A stretch of DNA of 64,000 nucleotides from Yponomeuta sedellus (lineage: Eukaryota; Arthropoda; Insecta; Lepidoptera; Yponomeutidae): contig OW203724.1 in NCBI GenBank assembly GCA_934045075.1, positions 20,923,721-20,987,720 of the forward strand, written 5' to 3'. This document shows, piece by piece, positions 43,062-52,327 of this stretch. The first letter of the stretch is position 1. The number at the start of each line of letters is the position of its first letter. The translations under genes were made by a program, and so were the position numbers. Below the pieces are notes generated by a model. The model did not search any database. It saw nothing but the letters and a program-made list of their open reading frames with translations, and was not told the origin of the DNA.

Positions 43062-43226
43062 TGTAGTGTAGGACGCCCTCCGACCAGTTGGGATGACGGT
43101 CTGCGAAAAACTACCGGCAGATGCTGGATGCGGCAAGCTGAAGGGCGCTATGGCGCTCATTAATTAGGGCAGGGCTATGTCCAGCAGTCGACTACATAAT
43201 ATAGCCTGAAGAAGAAGAAGAAGAAA
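43062..43226 (+). mobile_element. RTE-type LINE (type a) 3' end with (GAA)n tail
   Basis: It encodes SVGRPPTSWDDGLRKTTGRC then WMRQAEG, followed by CTCATT..GGGCAGGGCTATGTCC and a GAA tail. It joins the coding end seen at 28130-28240 to the (GAA)n tail. Confidence 0.8.
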
Positions 43227-43617
43227 CAATCTATTGATTCACAATTTATCAGTTTAAGTGTGAACTTTGACCAAGTGATGGCTATTAACAGTGTATTACA
43301 TTATAGCGCAGTAAAAAACGGTCTAAATCTAAAAATTAATATTCGAATAAATAATAATTTTTATTTCGATACAATTTTATAATATTATTATCATTACAAA
43401 TATTACAATTTTTTCTTGAGTAAGGTTAGAAAACACATTTCAATATTAACTATATTTTATTCATTGACCGCTTTATTCCACCGACCGTCCTATCGCCTTA
43501 CAATTACTGAGCAACTCTCATTAAACATTACTACAGTACTCTGTATAAAATGTTTATTGAGAGAGGAAAGTTAAGTAACTGCTTTTTTATATAGCCTATA
43601 AACGTCCCAATGCCATG

Positions 43618-43760
43618 CCCAGAGCTTCTTTCTGAGAGAGTATGGGCTTATTACCACGCGTGCCCACCGCGGGTTGGCAATTTCAAGCGCTGAGGTATTT
43701 TAACACCTGAGAACTCAGGTCTCCTCAAGATGTTTTCCGTAACTACTAAATAACACAATT
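43618..43760 (-). mobile_element. SINE family E, 3' fragment
   Basis: GAGAGAGTATGGGCTTATTA .. CAAGCGCTGAGGTATTTTAA. 43761-44188 is otherwise unrecognised. Confidence 0.65.
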
Positions 43761-44188
43761 AAGCAAATACGTAGCTAAGGCGTTCCTCTGTCTACATAAC
43801 GTGAACAGAACCCGGTCGGCCACAATTGAGTGTGCATCCGAAGCCGTGAAATCGCTAATTGTTTTGGCTTCTCTCCAACGTACTAAGCCGATCCGAATGG
43901 TTAAGATCCAGCGACTCTAGCATAGCTGAACTGTTATTGGAACAACATAAGCCTGAAAACCATCACTATCGTTATTACCATCACCATTGATCATTTGTGG
44001 GGATGGTAATGACAATATTATCGGGTACATGACAATACATTTTATCGGGGATCGATTGATTGATCGAGACCATAAATATGTAATGTGTGTGAGTATTTGT
44101 ATTGTTTTGTAGTGGGCGAAAAATTTTCTTTTTCTTTTTTTTTCTAAAATATTTCTATAACTGAAAACTGTAATTGGCTTTCAGTCAT

Positions 44189-44416
44189 ACTCTAACTGCA
44201 AAGTAGGTAGTCGGGGATGTAAGTAATGCAATTTGCTTAAGTCAGATGTCGCTGCCTGTACGTAATACAGAGAATATTGTAAAGAGGTTCGAAATTTCAC
44301 TGATGCCGTGAGTCGCCCATTGGCTCAATTGGTAGAGCGCTGGTACGGATAGCCAGAGGTTGCGGGTTCGAATCCCGGCATAGGTGAAATTTTTAGCCTC
44401 TAAATAGGTTTTTAAA
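44189..44416 (+). mobile_element. Full-length SINE, family B, uninverted
   Basis: A 10-bp target duplication, TTTCAGTCAT, lies at 44179-44188 and 44417-44426. A leader of about 130 bp (GATGTCGCTGCCTGTACGTA, GATGCCGTGAGTCGCC) precedes a cloverleaf-like region at 44319-44392. That region has GGCTCAATTGGTAGAGCGC (A box) and GGTTCGAATCCCGG (B box), and an anticodon-stem pair CTGGT/GCCAG with a loop ACGGATA. The short 3' end is CTCTAAATAGGTTTTTAAA. It is the reference copy for the family. Confidence 0.9.
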
Positions 44417-44560
44417 TTTCAGTCATCATTTCAATCGCAATGTGTTTTGTTCATGGCTGTAAGTTTTTCTATTATAATAAAATAAAATTTACAGCACGAC
44501 CGCAGCAATTTGAAAAAAGCTGATGAAACATGCGTGTACCTACATAGACGTTCATACATC

Positions 44561-44869
44561 AGAGTGCTTAGTGCGAGTTTTTTACCTACTCGATCGCGTT
44601 AACTTAAACTCATATTTGTATAGCATCGAGGAAGCGCCACCTAGCGACAAGTATGGAAATTAAAATTGCTGAGTGCGAGTTGTAATGGTTTACGTTGAGA
44701 AGTGAACACGTTTACCAGCCAAAACACGAATAAACGCGAGTGCGAGTTGTACTGTGACAGCGTTTTGCCAGTTTGAACGGTTAACTTACTCATACTCACT
44801 ACTCAATGCTCGATTAACGCGGTAGTAAAGTTATTCGATTGGATCTGTCAAACTCGCACTAAGCACTCA
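44561..44869. mobile_element. MITE with AGTGCTTAGTGCGAGTTT ends
   Basis: 18-bp perfect terminal inverted repeats at 44563-44580 and 44850-44867. The word GAGTGCGAGTTGTA recurs inside (about 44673 and 44738). Confidence 0.85.
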
Positions 44870-45118
44870 GAGTAACTGCGCTGAGTACAAACTAGACACA
44901 TACTTGAAGATATGAAAAATATACTAGTCTCTACTAATGACGAAGTCCTTACTTTTTTGTACCCACCGACTCAAAATGAGAGGAATAATAGGTAAGGAAT
45001 AAGAAACCTCTGTCTGTAGGTCTGCCTGTCTGGGTTTTGCCTAGAGAGCTTGTAGTGTTGTATAGCTTTTCATAAATAATAAAACTGGAACGAATTCAAG
45101 CTTGTGCTTTACTTATAC

Positions 45119-45491
45119 GTTATCAACCCTTGTATGTCCTCACTGCTGGGGCACGGGTCTCTTCCTGCATCGCAGGAAGGTTAGGCCATACTCCACCACG
45201 GGGGCCAAGTCCGGGTTGGTGGAGGATTGTAAGACAGTGGCGGGCCTTACTGTCAGATGTTATCAAGCCGCCCATAAGTCCTCTGACATGGCTTAACGAC
45301 TGCCATTATATGACAGCCGGCACCAACGGCTTTACGTGCCTTGCGAAGCACGGAAGCGCTCGGAAAAATGCCACTAGCGGTAGTCACGGGACTCTCACCC
45401 ATCCCGTACCTGACCGCGCCTGTTGTTGCTTAACCAAGTGATTGATTCCAATCACTCGGTTCGCCTAGGCCACGAGCGCTTCCACGAGCGC
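45119..45491 (-). mobile_element. Full-length SINE, family A
   Basis: 373 bp with a 12-bp target duplication, CTTTACTTATAC, at 45107-45118 and 45492-45503. The 5S-like head lies at about 45385-45470 on the minus strand, and the tail CCCCAGCAGTGAGGACATAC lies near 45130. It is little diverged from the family. Overlapping open frames here are not genes. Confidence 0.92.
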
Positions 45492-45917
45492 CTTTACTTA
45501 TACTATGTTTTATTTATAATAAAAAAATAGTAATGACGAAAATTGAGGAAAATCTCAAAAATGGGTGACATCATTTAAAATTTTGAAAAAGATAGATAGA
45601 ATTAAAGAAACATAAAAAATTGTGTAATGAGGTTTACACCGTTATAAGCTAAGAGAGAGCTATTTCAAGTGTATGGACTATTTTCAATGCCTTTTTTTCC
45701 ATTGAAAACAAACTTAATCAAGCTGGTTCTCAGCTCGATCTGGTGAACATTCATGCAGCAATTCCCACTGTAATGCCGTTTTTGGTGATTTTCAGTCCTT
45801 CTTCTACAAATTCTCAGCCACTGTTTTTGCTAGAGTCGGGTCGTTTAAGCTGAACTAAACAGTTTAAATATCATTTCACACAGTATTTTCTAAGGTTAAT
45901 ACGAGCAGCAGAAATAA

Positions 45918-46154
45918 TTAAAACTGTTTTATACGGATTTATGCTCGTTTATTAAATTTTTACAATTTTCCGACGTTTCGGCACTTTTTCAGGTGCCGTG
46001 GTCCCGGATGACTGAGGTGACGGGCGTCTTTTAGAAAACATTAACGGTTAGTTTACTACCCTCGGCAAAAATTACAAAAGTTAAAGTGCCGAAACGTCGG
46101 AAAATTGTAAAAATGTAATAAACGAGCATAAATACGTAAAAAAAACAGTTTTAA
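45918..46154. mobile_element. Fold-back element with CCGACGTTTCGGCAC arms
   Basis: Arms of about 70 bp (45918-45992 and 46084-46154) are nearly perfect inverted repeats, and they end at AAAACTGTTTT.. on each side. Confidence 0.85.
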
Positions 46155-46387
46155 TCATTTTACACATCTGACGATTATTGAGACTAATAATGACCTGCTC
46201 TCTTGAGATCTTGGATCTCAGACTCTGTTGCAACTAGAAACGTAGAATTTGAGTAAAATACTCAGTTTTATTGAAAATACATATTTTTTTATTTAGTAAA
46301 TTTAACCCCCGATGCTCATACATACTTTTACAGTCTATTTATTCTTACTTGTCCAATTTAGTAAACAAGATTCTAACCTTAAATTGA

Positions 46388-46665
46388 CGCCTATCATATC
46401 TTGATGGAGTGTGCCCGGAACGAAGGTAGAAGAAGATATTTATTTAATAATTTTTATGGAGTTGGAGTGTACTGCAGTGTTCTGGCGTTACCGCACTCGG
46501 AAGAGGCCAGGACACTGCTTAAATTAGTTTCATTTGGTCTCAAAGCAAGACAAAGTCTGGTAATGTAAATAATTAGTTGGTAAGGTGTTAGTAATAATTA
46601 TTAAGCATCATTCGGGTGACATGGTCACGTTGTGTACCGAACCCTTAAATAAAGATTAAAAAAAA
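46388..46665 (+). mobile_element. 5'-truncated poly(A) LINE insertion
   Basis: A 13-bp duplication, AACCTTAAATTGA, lies at 46375-46387 and 46666-46678, and it has an A-run at the 3' end. Inside MITE T. Confidence 0.92.
46389..46568 (+). pseudogene. LINE ORF2 C-terminal 59 codons
   Basis: The open frame starts with AYHILMECARNEGRRRYLF and ends GLKARQSLVM, stop. The H-x4-C spacing in YHILMEC fits the second half of the Cys/His-rich motif at the C-terminus of R1- and jockey-group LINE proteins. Everything upstream was lost by 5' truncation on insertion, so no activity is expected. The clade assignment is tentative. Confidence 0.65.
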
Positions 46666-46706
46666 AACCTTAAATTGAGCTTAGGTGCCTAAACTAGACA
46701 TTTTCT

Positions 46707-46855
46707 ATACTATTTTTATTTTTAATGCACTAACCCGTGCTAAGGACAAATTTAAAAACCTATTGGCTCAATTGGTAGAGCGCTGGCACGGATAGCCAGA
46801 GGTTGCGGGTTCGAATCCCGGCATGGGTAAAATTTTTAGCCTCTAAATAGGTTTT
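46707..46855 (-). mobile_element. SINE family B, twin-primed copy
   Basis: A 12-bp duplication, TAGACATTTTCT, lies at 46695-46706 and 46856-46867. The left 58 bp is the long tail inverted. The rest is the tRNA-like region forward (GGCTCAATTGGTAGAGCGCT), ending at the short 3' end. Confidence 0.92.
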
Positions 46856-47040
46856 TAGACATTTTCTCAAAAATTCATGAACTATCATGAACTATGTTTA
46901 TAAAATTGCCAGCGTGTTATCTAAAAGAGTGTTCCAAGTTACTTCATTTATGGAAATATGGCAGTTTTGGACTAAAAAGTTACAGTTTACGGGTAGAATC
47001 TTGTTTACTAAATTGGACAATTAAGAATAATTTGACTGTA

Positions 47041-47210
47041 GATAAGAAAAGATAAGAATATTCTTTATTGCACACCAGGAAAAAAATAAACATAAAATAA
47101 TTACAAAGATACAGTACCACTGGCGGCTTTAATGCTCAGAGCAATTTCTTCCAGACAACCTAAGATGGAGAGTTGCTGAAAGAAATGTGAGACGGGTAGT
47201 GGGTGCAAAT
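47041..47210 (-). mobile_element. CR1-like LINE 3'-end fragment
   Basis: ATTCTTTATTGCACACCAGG and AATTTCTTCCAGACAACCTA match the 3' end at 20430-20560. The left tail is made of GATAAGA units. Confidence 0.8.
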
Positions 47211-47647
47211 TTGAACATCGATACCTATACTTAAAAATAGTATACTTACATAAACCATTATAGAAGAATCGCGTTGACGGTACTTGGTACTTGGTATACC
47301 CTAAACGTGCATTACTTCGGAATTAGGGTTATTAGATTGAACGATTGAACCCGTTTAATATATAACTATTAAGTAACGTCCTTAGATGCTTGTACAGTCT
47401 ATTTATTCTTACTTGTCCATTATTTAGTAAACAAGATTCTAACCTTAAAATTGAGATTAGATGCCTAAACTAGACATTTTCTCGCAAATTCATGAACTAC
47501 TGTAGACTTTTAGTCCGGATCTACTTACGGGTGTTGTTATATCGGAGTAAAAGTCTACAATGTGTTGTGCTTACGAAACTTTTAGTTCAAAAATTCATGA
47601 ACTATGTTTATAAAATTGGCAGCGTGTTATCTAAAAGAGTGTTCCAG

Positions 47648-48119
47648 TGTAATATATTTTTTTAAAAGAAGGTAAAATAAAGTGGAGTTAAAAATAAAAG
47701 AAGGAAATCCTCACAAACGGTATAATAGAAAAAAACCAATGAGGGTTACAAATAAAATGGGCCTGAGGGGCCGCGTCCCTTAAATGTGCTTTATACTTTA
47801 ACACCTTATTTTAACAACCTTAAAAGGTACACCTTATGTAATAGTACATGTTATATTATACTAAATTCAAAAAAGTCCCACTTAGGAGGTAACGCTTCAG
47901 TTAAAGTTTTATTGTAGAAAGGTTAAAGAACATCCTACCGAAACGTGGAAACCTGCGTTTCGGTTATCATAAATTTTATTTAAAGTGCCGCAAAACAAAA
48001 AAAGGTAACTTTACGGAACCCGCAAGCAGACCGGAGAGCTCAGGCCTGTCCGCTTATCCTGGGTTCCAGCAGTCTACACAGCGGTCCGGTCGCCGAACGA
48101 AAAAATAAACCCCGCTACA
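47648..48119. mobile_element. Solo LTR, 472 bp
   Basis: Begins TGTAATATATTT and ends CCCCGCTACA, so TG...CA with TGTA/TACA ends. A 4-bp target duplication, CCAG, lies at 47644-47647 and 48120-48123. MITE T copy 1 gives the empty site (GTTCCAAGTTAC). A 4-bp duplication fits Ty3/Gypsy integrases. No second LTR or internal coding region is present; the element was probably removed by LTR-LTR recombination. Orientation is unresolved, because AATAAA occurs near one end and TTTATT complements near the other. Confidence 0.85.
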
Positions 48120-48181
48120 CCAGGTTACTTCATTTATGGAAATATGGCAGTTTTGGACTAAAAAGTCACACTTTAAGGGTA

Positions 48182-48324
48182 GAATCTTTAAAAACCTATT
48201 TAGAGGCTAAAAATTCCACCCATGCCGGGATTCGAACCCACGACCTCTGGCTATCCGTGCCAGCGCTCTTTTCAACTGAGCCAATGGGCGACTCACCGGC
48301 ATCATTGAAATTTCGAACCTCTTT
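48182..48324 (-). mobile_element. SINE family B, uninverted
   Basis: Duplication TAGAATCTT flanks it (about 48179 and 48325). The minus strand has GGCTCAGTTGAAAAGAGCGC and GGTTCGAATCCCGG. It is 5'-truncated in the leader. Confidence 0.88.
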
Positions 48325-48839
48325 AGAATCTTGTTTACTAAATTGGACAAGTAAGAATAAATAGACTGTACATTGAAATATTTTGGGACTGCGTTGCTGC
48401 ATTCTTGAAATCTTTGTCGATATTGTGCCAAAGCAGATATCTGTCTCGTAATTAAAAACTAAGACTCTTTCATTCTGCTGCCAAGTAATTGTGCACATAC
48501 CTGAGAGTTTTCACGAGCGAATCTCAAGAGCGAAAACATTGAGAAAGGTCGTTAAGAAATGTGTTTTGTTATTTTTGCATACTTCAGTAACTTTTTCATC
48601 CTATTATAAGCATAAATCGCTGCAAATTAACACCTAGGATTCGTTTTACCCAACTGGAAAAGTCAATAAAGGTTATAATTTATAAGAGTGTGTATGCAGC
48701 TTACATAAAAATCGATAGATCTTGCTGTAGTTATAACCTTAAAATAAAATGGCGAAGCAATAAAGATTCCTTGTTGACTACTTAACCCCAAAATATCAAA
48801 GGTAAGCTGTCATGATTTCTGTATGAGTAAAAAGTACTA

Positions 48840-49370
48840 AAAATTTTTGAACTTGTAACGGTGCGAACCTCTTTACACCATTTTTATTTCTTTTTCTATC
48901 TACCATTTTCAAATATTTAAATTATGTCACACATATTTCGATTTCCCTCATTTTTCATCATTACTACTTTACCCTTTGACCAGATCCGACTATTTTACCT
49001 GCTTCTCCGTTTATCCGCTTTTATCCAGTTTTCTGTTTTTCTGTTGTTCGGCCTCGGTGGCGCAGCGGTTTGGCACGCCGACTCCGCTGAACCGAAGGTC
49101 TCGGGTTCGATCCCCGGCCGGGTCAAACTAGGAAACGAACTTTTCTAGTTTGTCTCGGGTTTTGGATGTTATCTATTTATTTATTGTATTAAATCTATAG
49201 TCGAGTTAGCACCTATAACACAAGTCATTTAGTTGTACTTAGTATAGGGCTAACGAGACCTGTGTAATATGTCCATGAATATTTATTATTATTATTATTA
49301 AAATATTATACTACTAATCTACCAATAAAATCACACCTGAAGTCGTTCCAGAGTTTATTTTGTTTTCTAA
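48840..49370 (+). repeat. Repeat with a SINE insertion; empty copy at 57515
   Basis: AACGGTGCGAACCTCTTTAC .. GACTATTTTACCTGCTTCTC .. TCCAGTTTTCTG then, after the SINE, GAAGTCGTTCCAG. The order is as at 57515-57760, where no SINE lies between. Confidence 0.75.
49049..49312 (+). mobile_element. SINE family C, full length
   Basis: GCCTCGGTGGCGCAGCGGTT, B box GGTTCGATCCCCGG, and an (ATT)n tail at about 49285-49305. It lies inside the 48840 repeat. Confidence 0.9.
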
Positions 49371-49521
49371 AGATATCCAACGTTACAAACTTACAAATTC
49401 ATGAGCATTAAGGACCAATATATGAATTAGGAATTTCGCAAAGTAAACAGTTAACTGTAGTGCTGCCTCTTCAATTTTCCGACAAAAGCGAGACAGAATA
49501 TTACTTAAGTATTTACTTCGA

Positions 49522-49735
49522 CGGCCTCTGTGGCGCAGCGGTAGCGCATCTGCCTACCATGCAAGAGCTCCCGGGTTCGATCCCCGGCTGGGGACAAAAA
49601 AAAAGCCAGCTCTTGGATGTTTACATGATTGTGATGTCGTTGTTTCTGGTTCCCACGACACAGGGTATCCTAGTGTGGGGCCAAAAGCAATGTATGTGCC
49701 TGTATGTTAATGTTATGTTACTTAAGTAATATTAC
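49522..49735 (+). mobile_element. SINE family D, full length
   Basis: GGCCTCTGTGGCGCAGCGGT, B box GGTTCGATCCCCGG, a body with CACGACACAGGGTATCCTAG and a tail of ATGTT units. TTACTT on both sides may be its target duplication. The flanks are pieces of the 53689-type palindromic MITE. Confidence 0.85.
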
Positions 49736-49750
49736 AGTAACCGGCCCTTC

Positions 49751-50164
49751 ACATTAAAAACCCTCTTGTATAAAACTAGTGACTTCCGTGGTGCTAGTAA
49801 GGTCAGTGATGAAAATCTATTTAAAGGTGTCGAATAAAATACTTATTAGAAAACATCAATTGAAATAAAGAGACACATTGATTGCAACCATAGTTATGTG
49901 AACGAATGACTTGTTTTTTTTTTGTTCTTTTAATTATTTTAGTTTACGAATGAACTATTATTGACCTATTATTAGTTATATTACTTATCTCAAGCAAAAA
50001 TAATAACAAATACAAGTGATTCTTATATTTTTGAATAAACAAAATTATTCACAATTTAAAATAAAACGTATGCAAAAGATTGTAGAAAATCATGTTAGCG
50101 ATGTCTAAATATAAGGGGCAAATGATAGGTACCAAGAAAATAACCTGGCCTGAATTTAATTAAT
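49751..50164. other. No feature recognised
   Basis: AT-rich. It probably includes the 3' part of the DD82E element whose coding fragment begins at 50165, but no TIR was found. Confidence 0.35.
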
Positions 50165-50818
50165 TCAATGATCGGAAATGTCACTGGCACTTGATTCACT
50201 GGTACTTGATTCATTTAAATTTATGACAAATTCATCAATAACGCCGTCAATGAGGTGGTCGAGATTGCACATTTTGTCTTCTTCCTTGATCGCGTGAGAC
50301 ACACAGTCGCTCCATTTTTGGGCGGTTACTTTTCTTAACCCTTCTTCTAAGAGGGATTTTACCTCCGCCATTTTGAATGTTTTGTTATGCATGGCCACAT
50401 GACCTTTTACCTGCGTCCATACCAGTTCAATGGGATTAAGTTCGCAATGGTATGGGGGCAGGCGTAAGACAGTGACGCCGTGCTCCGCTGCCATCTCATC
50501 CTCAACATATTTGTTGAGGCAAAGTTCTTTGTTCTGCCTAACGATATCCATTAGAGTGGCTTTTACATAAGTTGCTAATGATAAGTTTTTGCTTGTTAGC
50601 CACTCCTGTATTCTTGCTTTAGTCCAAGACATCGTAGGCAGTAATTCCACTGTTGTGGAGTGGTAGGGGGCGTTGTCCATCACTAATATTGGTTGGGGCT
50701 TAAGTTTGGGAAGAATCAACTTAAACCACTCTTCGAAACAGTCTCTACTTACAGCCCCGACTACCTTCTTTGCAGTTACATTTTTACATCGGAATGATAT
50801 CGCTGTACCCACATGATT
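50165..50818 (-). pseudogene. Second DD82E transposase, 5'-truncated
   Basis: An open frame of about 217 codons covering the C-terminal half. It has ILVMDNAPYHS with its Asp codon at 50675-50677, then RLPPYHCELNPIELVW with its Glu at 50426-50428; 82 residues lie between them, as in the element at 36363. The first catalytic Asp and the DNA-binding region are missing: upstream sequence is cut at about 50818 by a family B SINE and a TAG stop. The C-terminus is acidic and Ser-rich (SSTSESSASDISDH). The remaining frame has no stops. It differs too much from the first copy to be the same family. Confidence 0.88.
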
Positions 50819-51128
50819 ATACTATTTTTATTTTTAATACACTGACCCGTGCTAAGGACAATTTTAAAAACCTATTTAGAGGCTAAAAATTTTACACATG
50901 CCGGGATTCGAACCCGCGACCTCTGGCAATCGTGGAAAGTGATGCAATCGACTTCAGCCCGATGTCGTTGCCTGTACGTAACACAGAGAATAGTGTAAAG
51001 AGGTCCGAAATTTCACTGATGCCGGTGAGTCGCCCATTAGATCAGTTGGATAGAGCACTGGCACGGATAGCCAGAGGTCGCGGGTTCGAATCCCGGCATG
51101 GGTGGAATTTTTATCCTCTAAATAGATT
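50819..51128 (-). mobile_element. SINE family B, twin-primed or head-to-head copy
   Basis: 50819-50932 is the tail to B box inverted. 50940-51128 is leader, tRNA-like region (GATCAGTTGGATAGAGCACT) and short 3' end forward. The two parts overlap in element content, which twin priming or two insertions could explain. Confidence 0.75.
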
Positions 51129-51385
51129 TTTTTACTCTGAAGTGGAAGTCGGCGGGACACTAGGCCAGGCGGAATGATGGCAGATGTACGAAGGCAGTGA
51201 CAGAGTGGCAGCCGTGGGAGGGGGAACGGTCGGTGGGCAGACCAGCAGCCAGATGGTCAGATGACTTAAGTAAAGTGGCTAGCAAACAGTAGATGAGACT
51301 AGCGCGAGACCGTGCTGGCTGGCGTGGAAATGAAGAGGTCTATACCCAGCAGTGGGGTTTACCGGGCTGATGATGATGATGATGG
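51129..51385 (+). pseudogene. RTE-type LINE (type c) C-terminal fragment
   Basis: It reads LKWKSAGH, stop, ARRNDGRCTKAVTEWQPWEG, then GRPAARWSDDLSKVASKQ, stop, MRLARDRAGWRGNEEVYTQQ and WGLPG. It is followed by a (GATGAT)n tail typical of RTE elements. It has stops, and residues have changed at conserved positions (KWQWAGH to KWKSAGH). It abuts the SINE on its left. Confidence 0.8.
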
Positions 51386-51444
51386 TGAAATTATATTTTA
51401 GCACTTGCTTAACTTTCAGAGTTTTTAAATTTTATATTAAAATA

Positions 51445-51655
51445 GCTGTGCCCCGCGGTGTTACTCGCGGTTTATCTATTATCCCATTGGAATAAAATAT
51501 TTTCCTGCAGAAAAACGTAGCCTATCTATTAATCCAGGGCATCAGCTAACTCCATATCAAATTTTATTAAAAACGCTCCAGCCGTATAGACAGAAAAAGA
51601 AAGAAACGTACACACTCACAAACTATCGTCTTTATAATATTATTATAGTGTGATT
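51445..51655 (-). mobile_element. Dispersed insect repeat, possibly Helitron-like
   Basis: GCTGTGCCCCGCGGTGTTAC .. ATCCCATTGGAATAAAATAT .. TTTATAATATTATTATAGTG. I recognise the layout from many insect genomes, but the class is uncertain here. Confidence 0.4.
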
Positions 51656-52019
51656 TTATCATCCTATTTCTAGCTTCAATGGCTTGAAATAAAAATACGT
51701 GCAGGAACTTTTTTGAAGTCTCATTCGATTGAACGACTCGATGACAGTTCGAATGTTACAGTTAACGTAACCTATTTGCGGTCGATGACATTTTGGGAAT
51801 AGGCCATTGGGTGAATCCGAATAAAAATCGACTTGAAGTCATGAAAATTGTGAAAAAATGGATTGTTTTGTTTTACAAATCTAAACAAGTGGCTGTTAAA
51901 ATTTATCAACCAACGCACATCAAGCTTTACAGGCACCCTACTCACTTACATTACGGCTGCTTTTGCAGTGAAGACCAGGTGTTGACTGATCATTTGTTTC
52001 CTACTGTACCTTTCCTTCC

Positions 52020-52140
52020 AGAGAGAGTATGGGCTTAATCACCATGCCGACCGCGAATTGACAATTTCACGCGCACATACCTGAACACCTCAGACACTGA
52101 GATTTCCTCACGATGGTTTTCTTCAGAGCATCGTGAATCA
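52020..52140 (-). mobile_element. SINE family E, 3' fragment
   Basis: AGAGAGTATGGGCTTAATCA .. CACCTCAGACACTGAGATTT .. CACGATGGTTTTCTTC. Confidence 0.6.
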
Positions 52141-52327
52141 GCGCAAAGCATCCCCGAATTGTGGTGCGTCCCGACCGTGCGTCTCTGATTGCACGACCAA
52201 AATACAATCTCGAGGTCGCGCCGCCCACGCGGACGCATTTTATTTTCTCTTGTGCAGCCGTAGACTGTCTTAATGCTGCAATTCATCGCGCGTTTATCGT
52301 GACTACACTGTCAAAGTCAACCAGTTG

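Larger units (their letters stand above)
46331..47038. mobile_element. MITE family T copy 1, hosting two insertions
   Basis: Flanked by TA. The ends are CAGTCTATTTATTCTTACTT and the matching inverted end at 47038. Without its two inserts it would be about 260 bp. Confidence 0.85.
47395..48368. mobile_element. MITE family T copy 2, hosting three insertions
   Basis: Flanked by TA, with the same ends as copy 1. Inserts are a small palindromic piece at about 47500-47585 (TGTAGACTTTTAGTCC..TAAAAGTCTACA) between AATTCATGAACTA duplicates, a solo LTR, and a family B SINE. Confidence 0.88.

Noticed and set aside
44319..44392. tRNA-like cloverleaf with good A and B boxes (also at 46763, 51035, 54250, 49060, 49530, 56680, 60680)
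   Set aside because: Each lies inside a dispersed SINE with shared flanks and, often, target duplications. The anticodon loop is atypical (C before the anticodon). They are retroposon heads, not tRNA genes.
45102..45441. Open frames of 64 and 103 codons, with near-identical frames at 29741, 60887, 18084 and 4655
   Set aside because: They are the same SINE A sequence read in different frames. The repeated protein (LGHTPPRGPSPGWW...) follows the repeat, with no sign of selection on codons.
47648..48119. Consideration of a full LTR retrotransposon here
   Set aside because: Only one LTR copy is present, and the flanks return directly to MITE T sequence, so it is a solo LTR.
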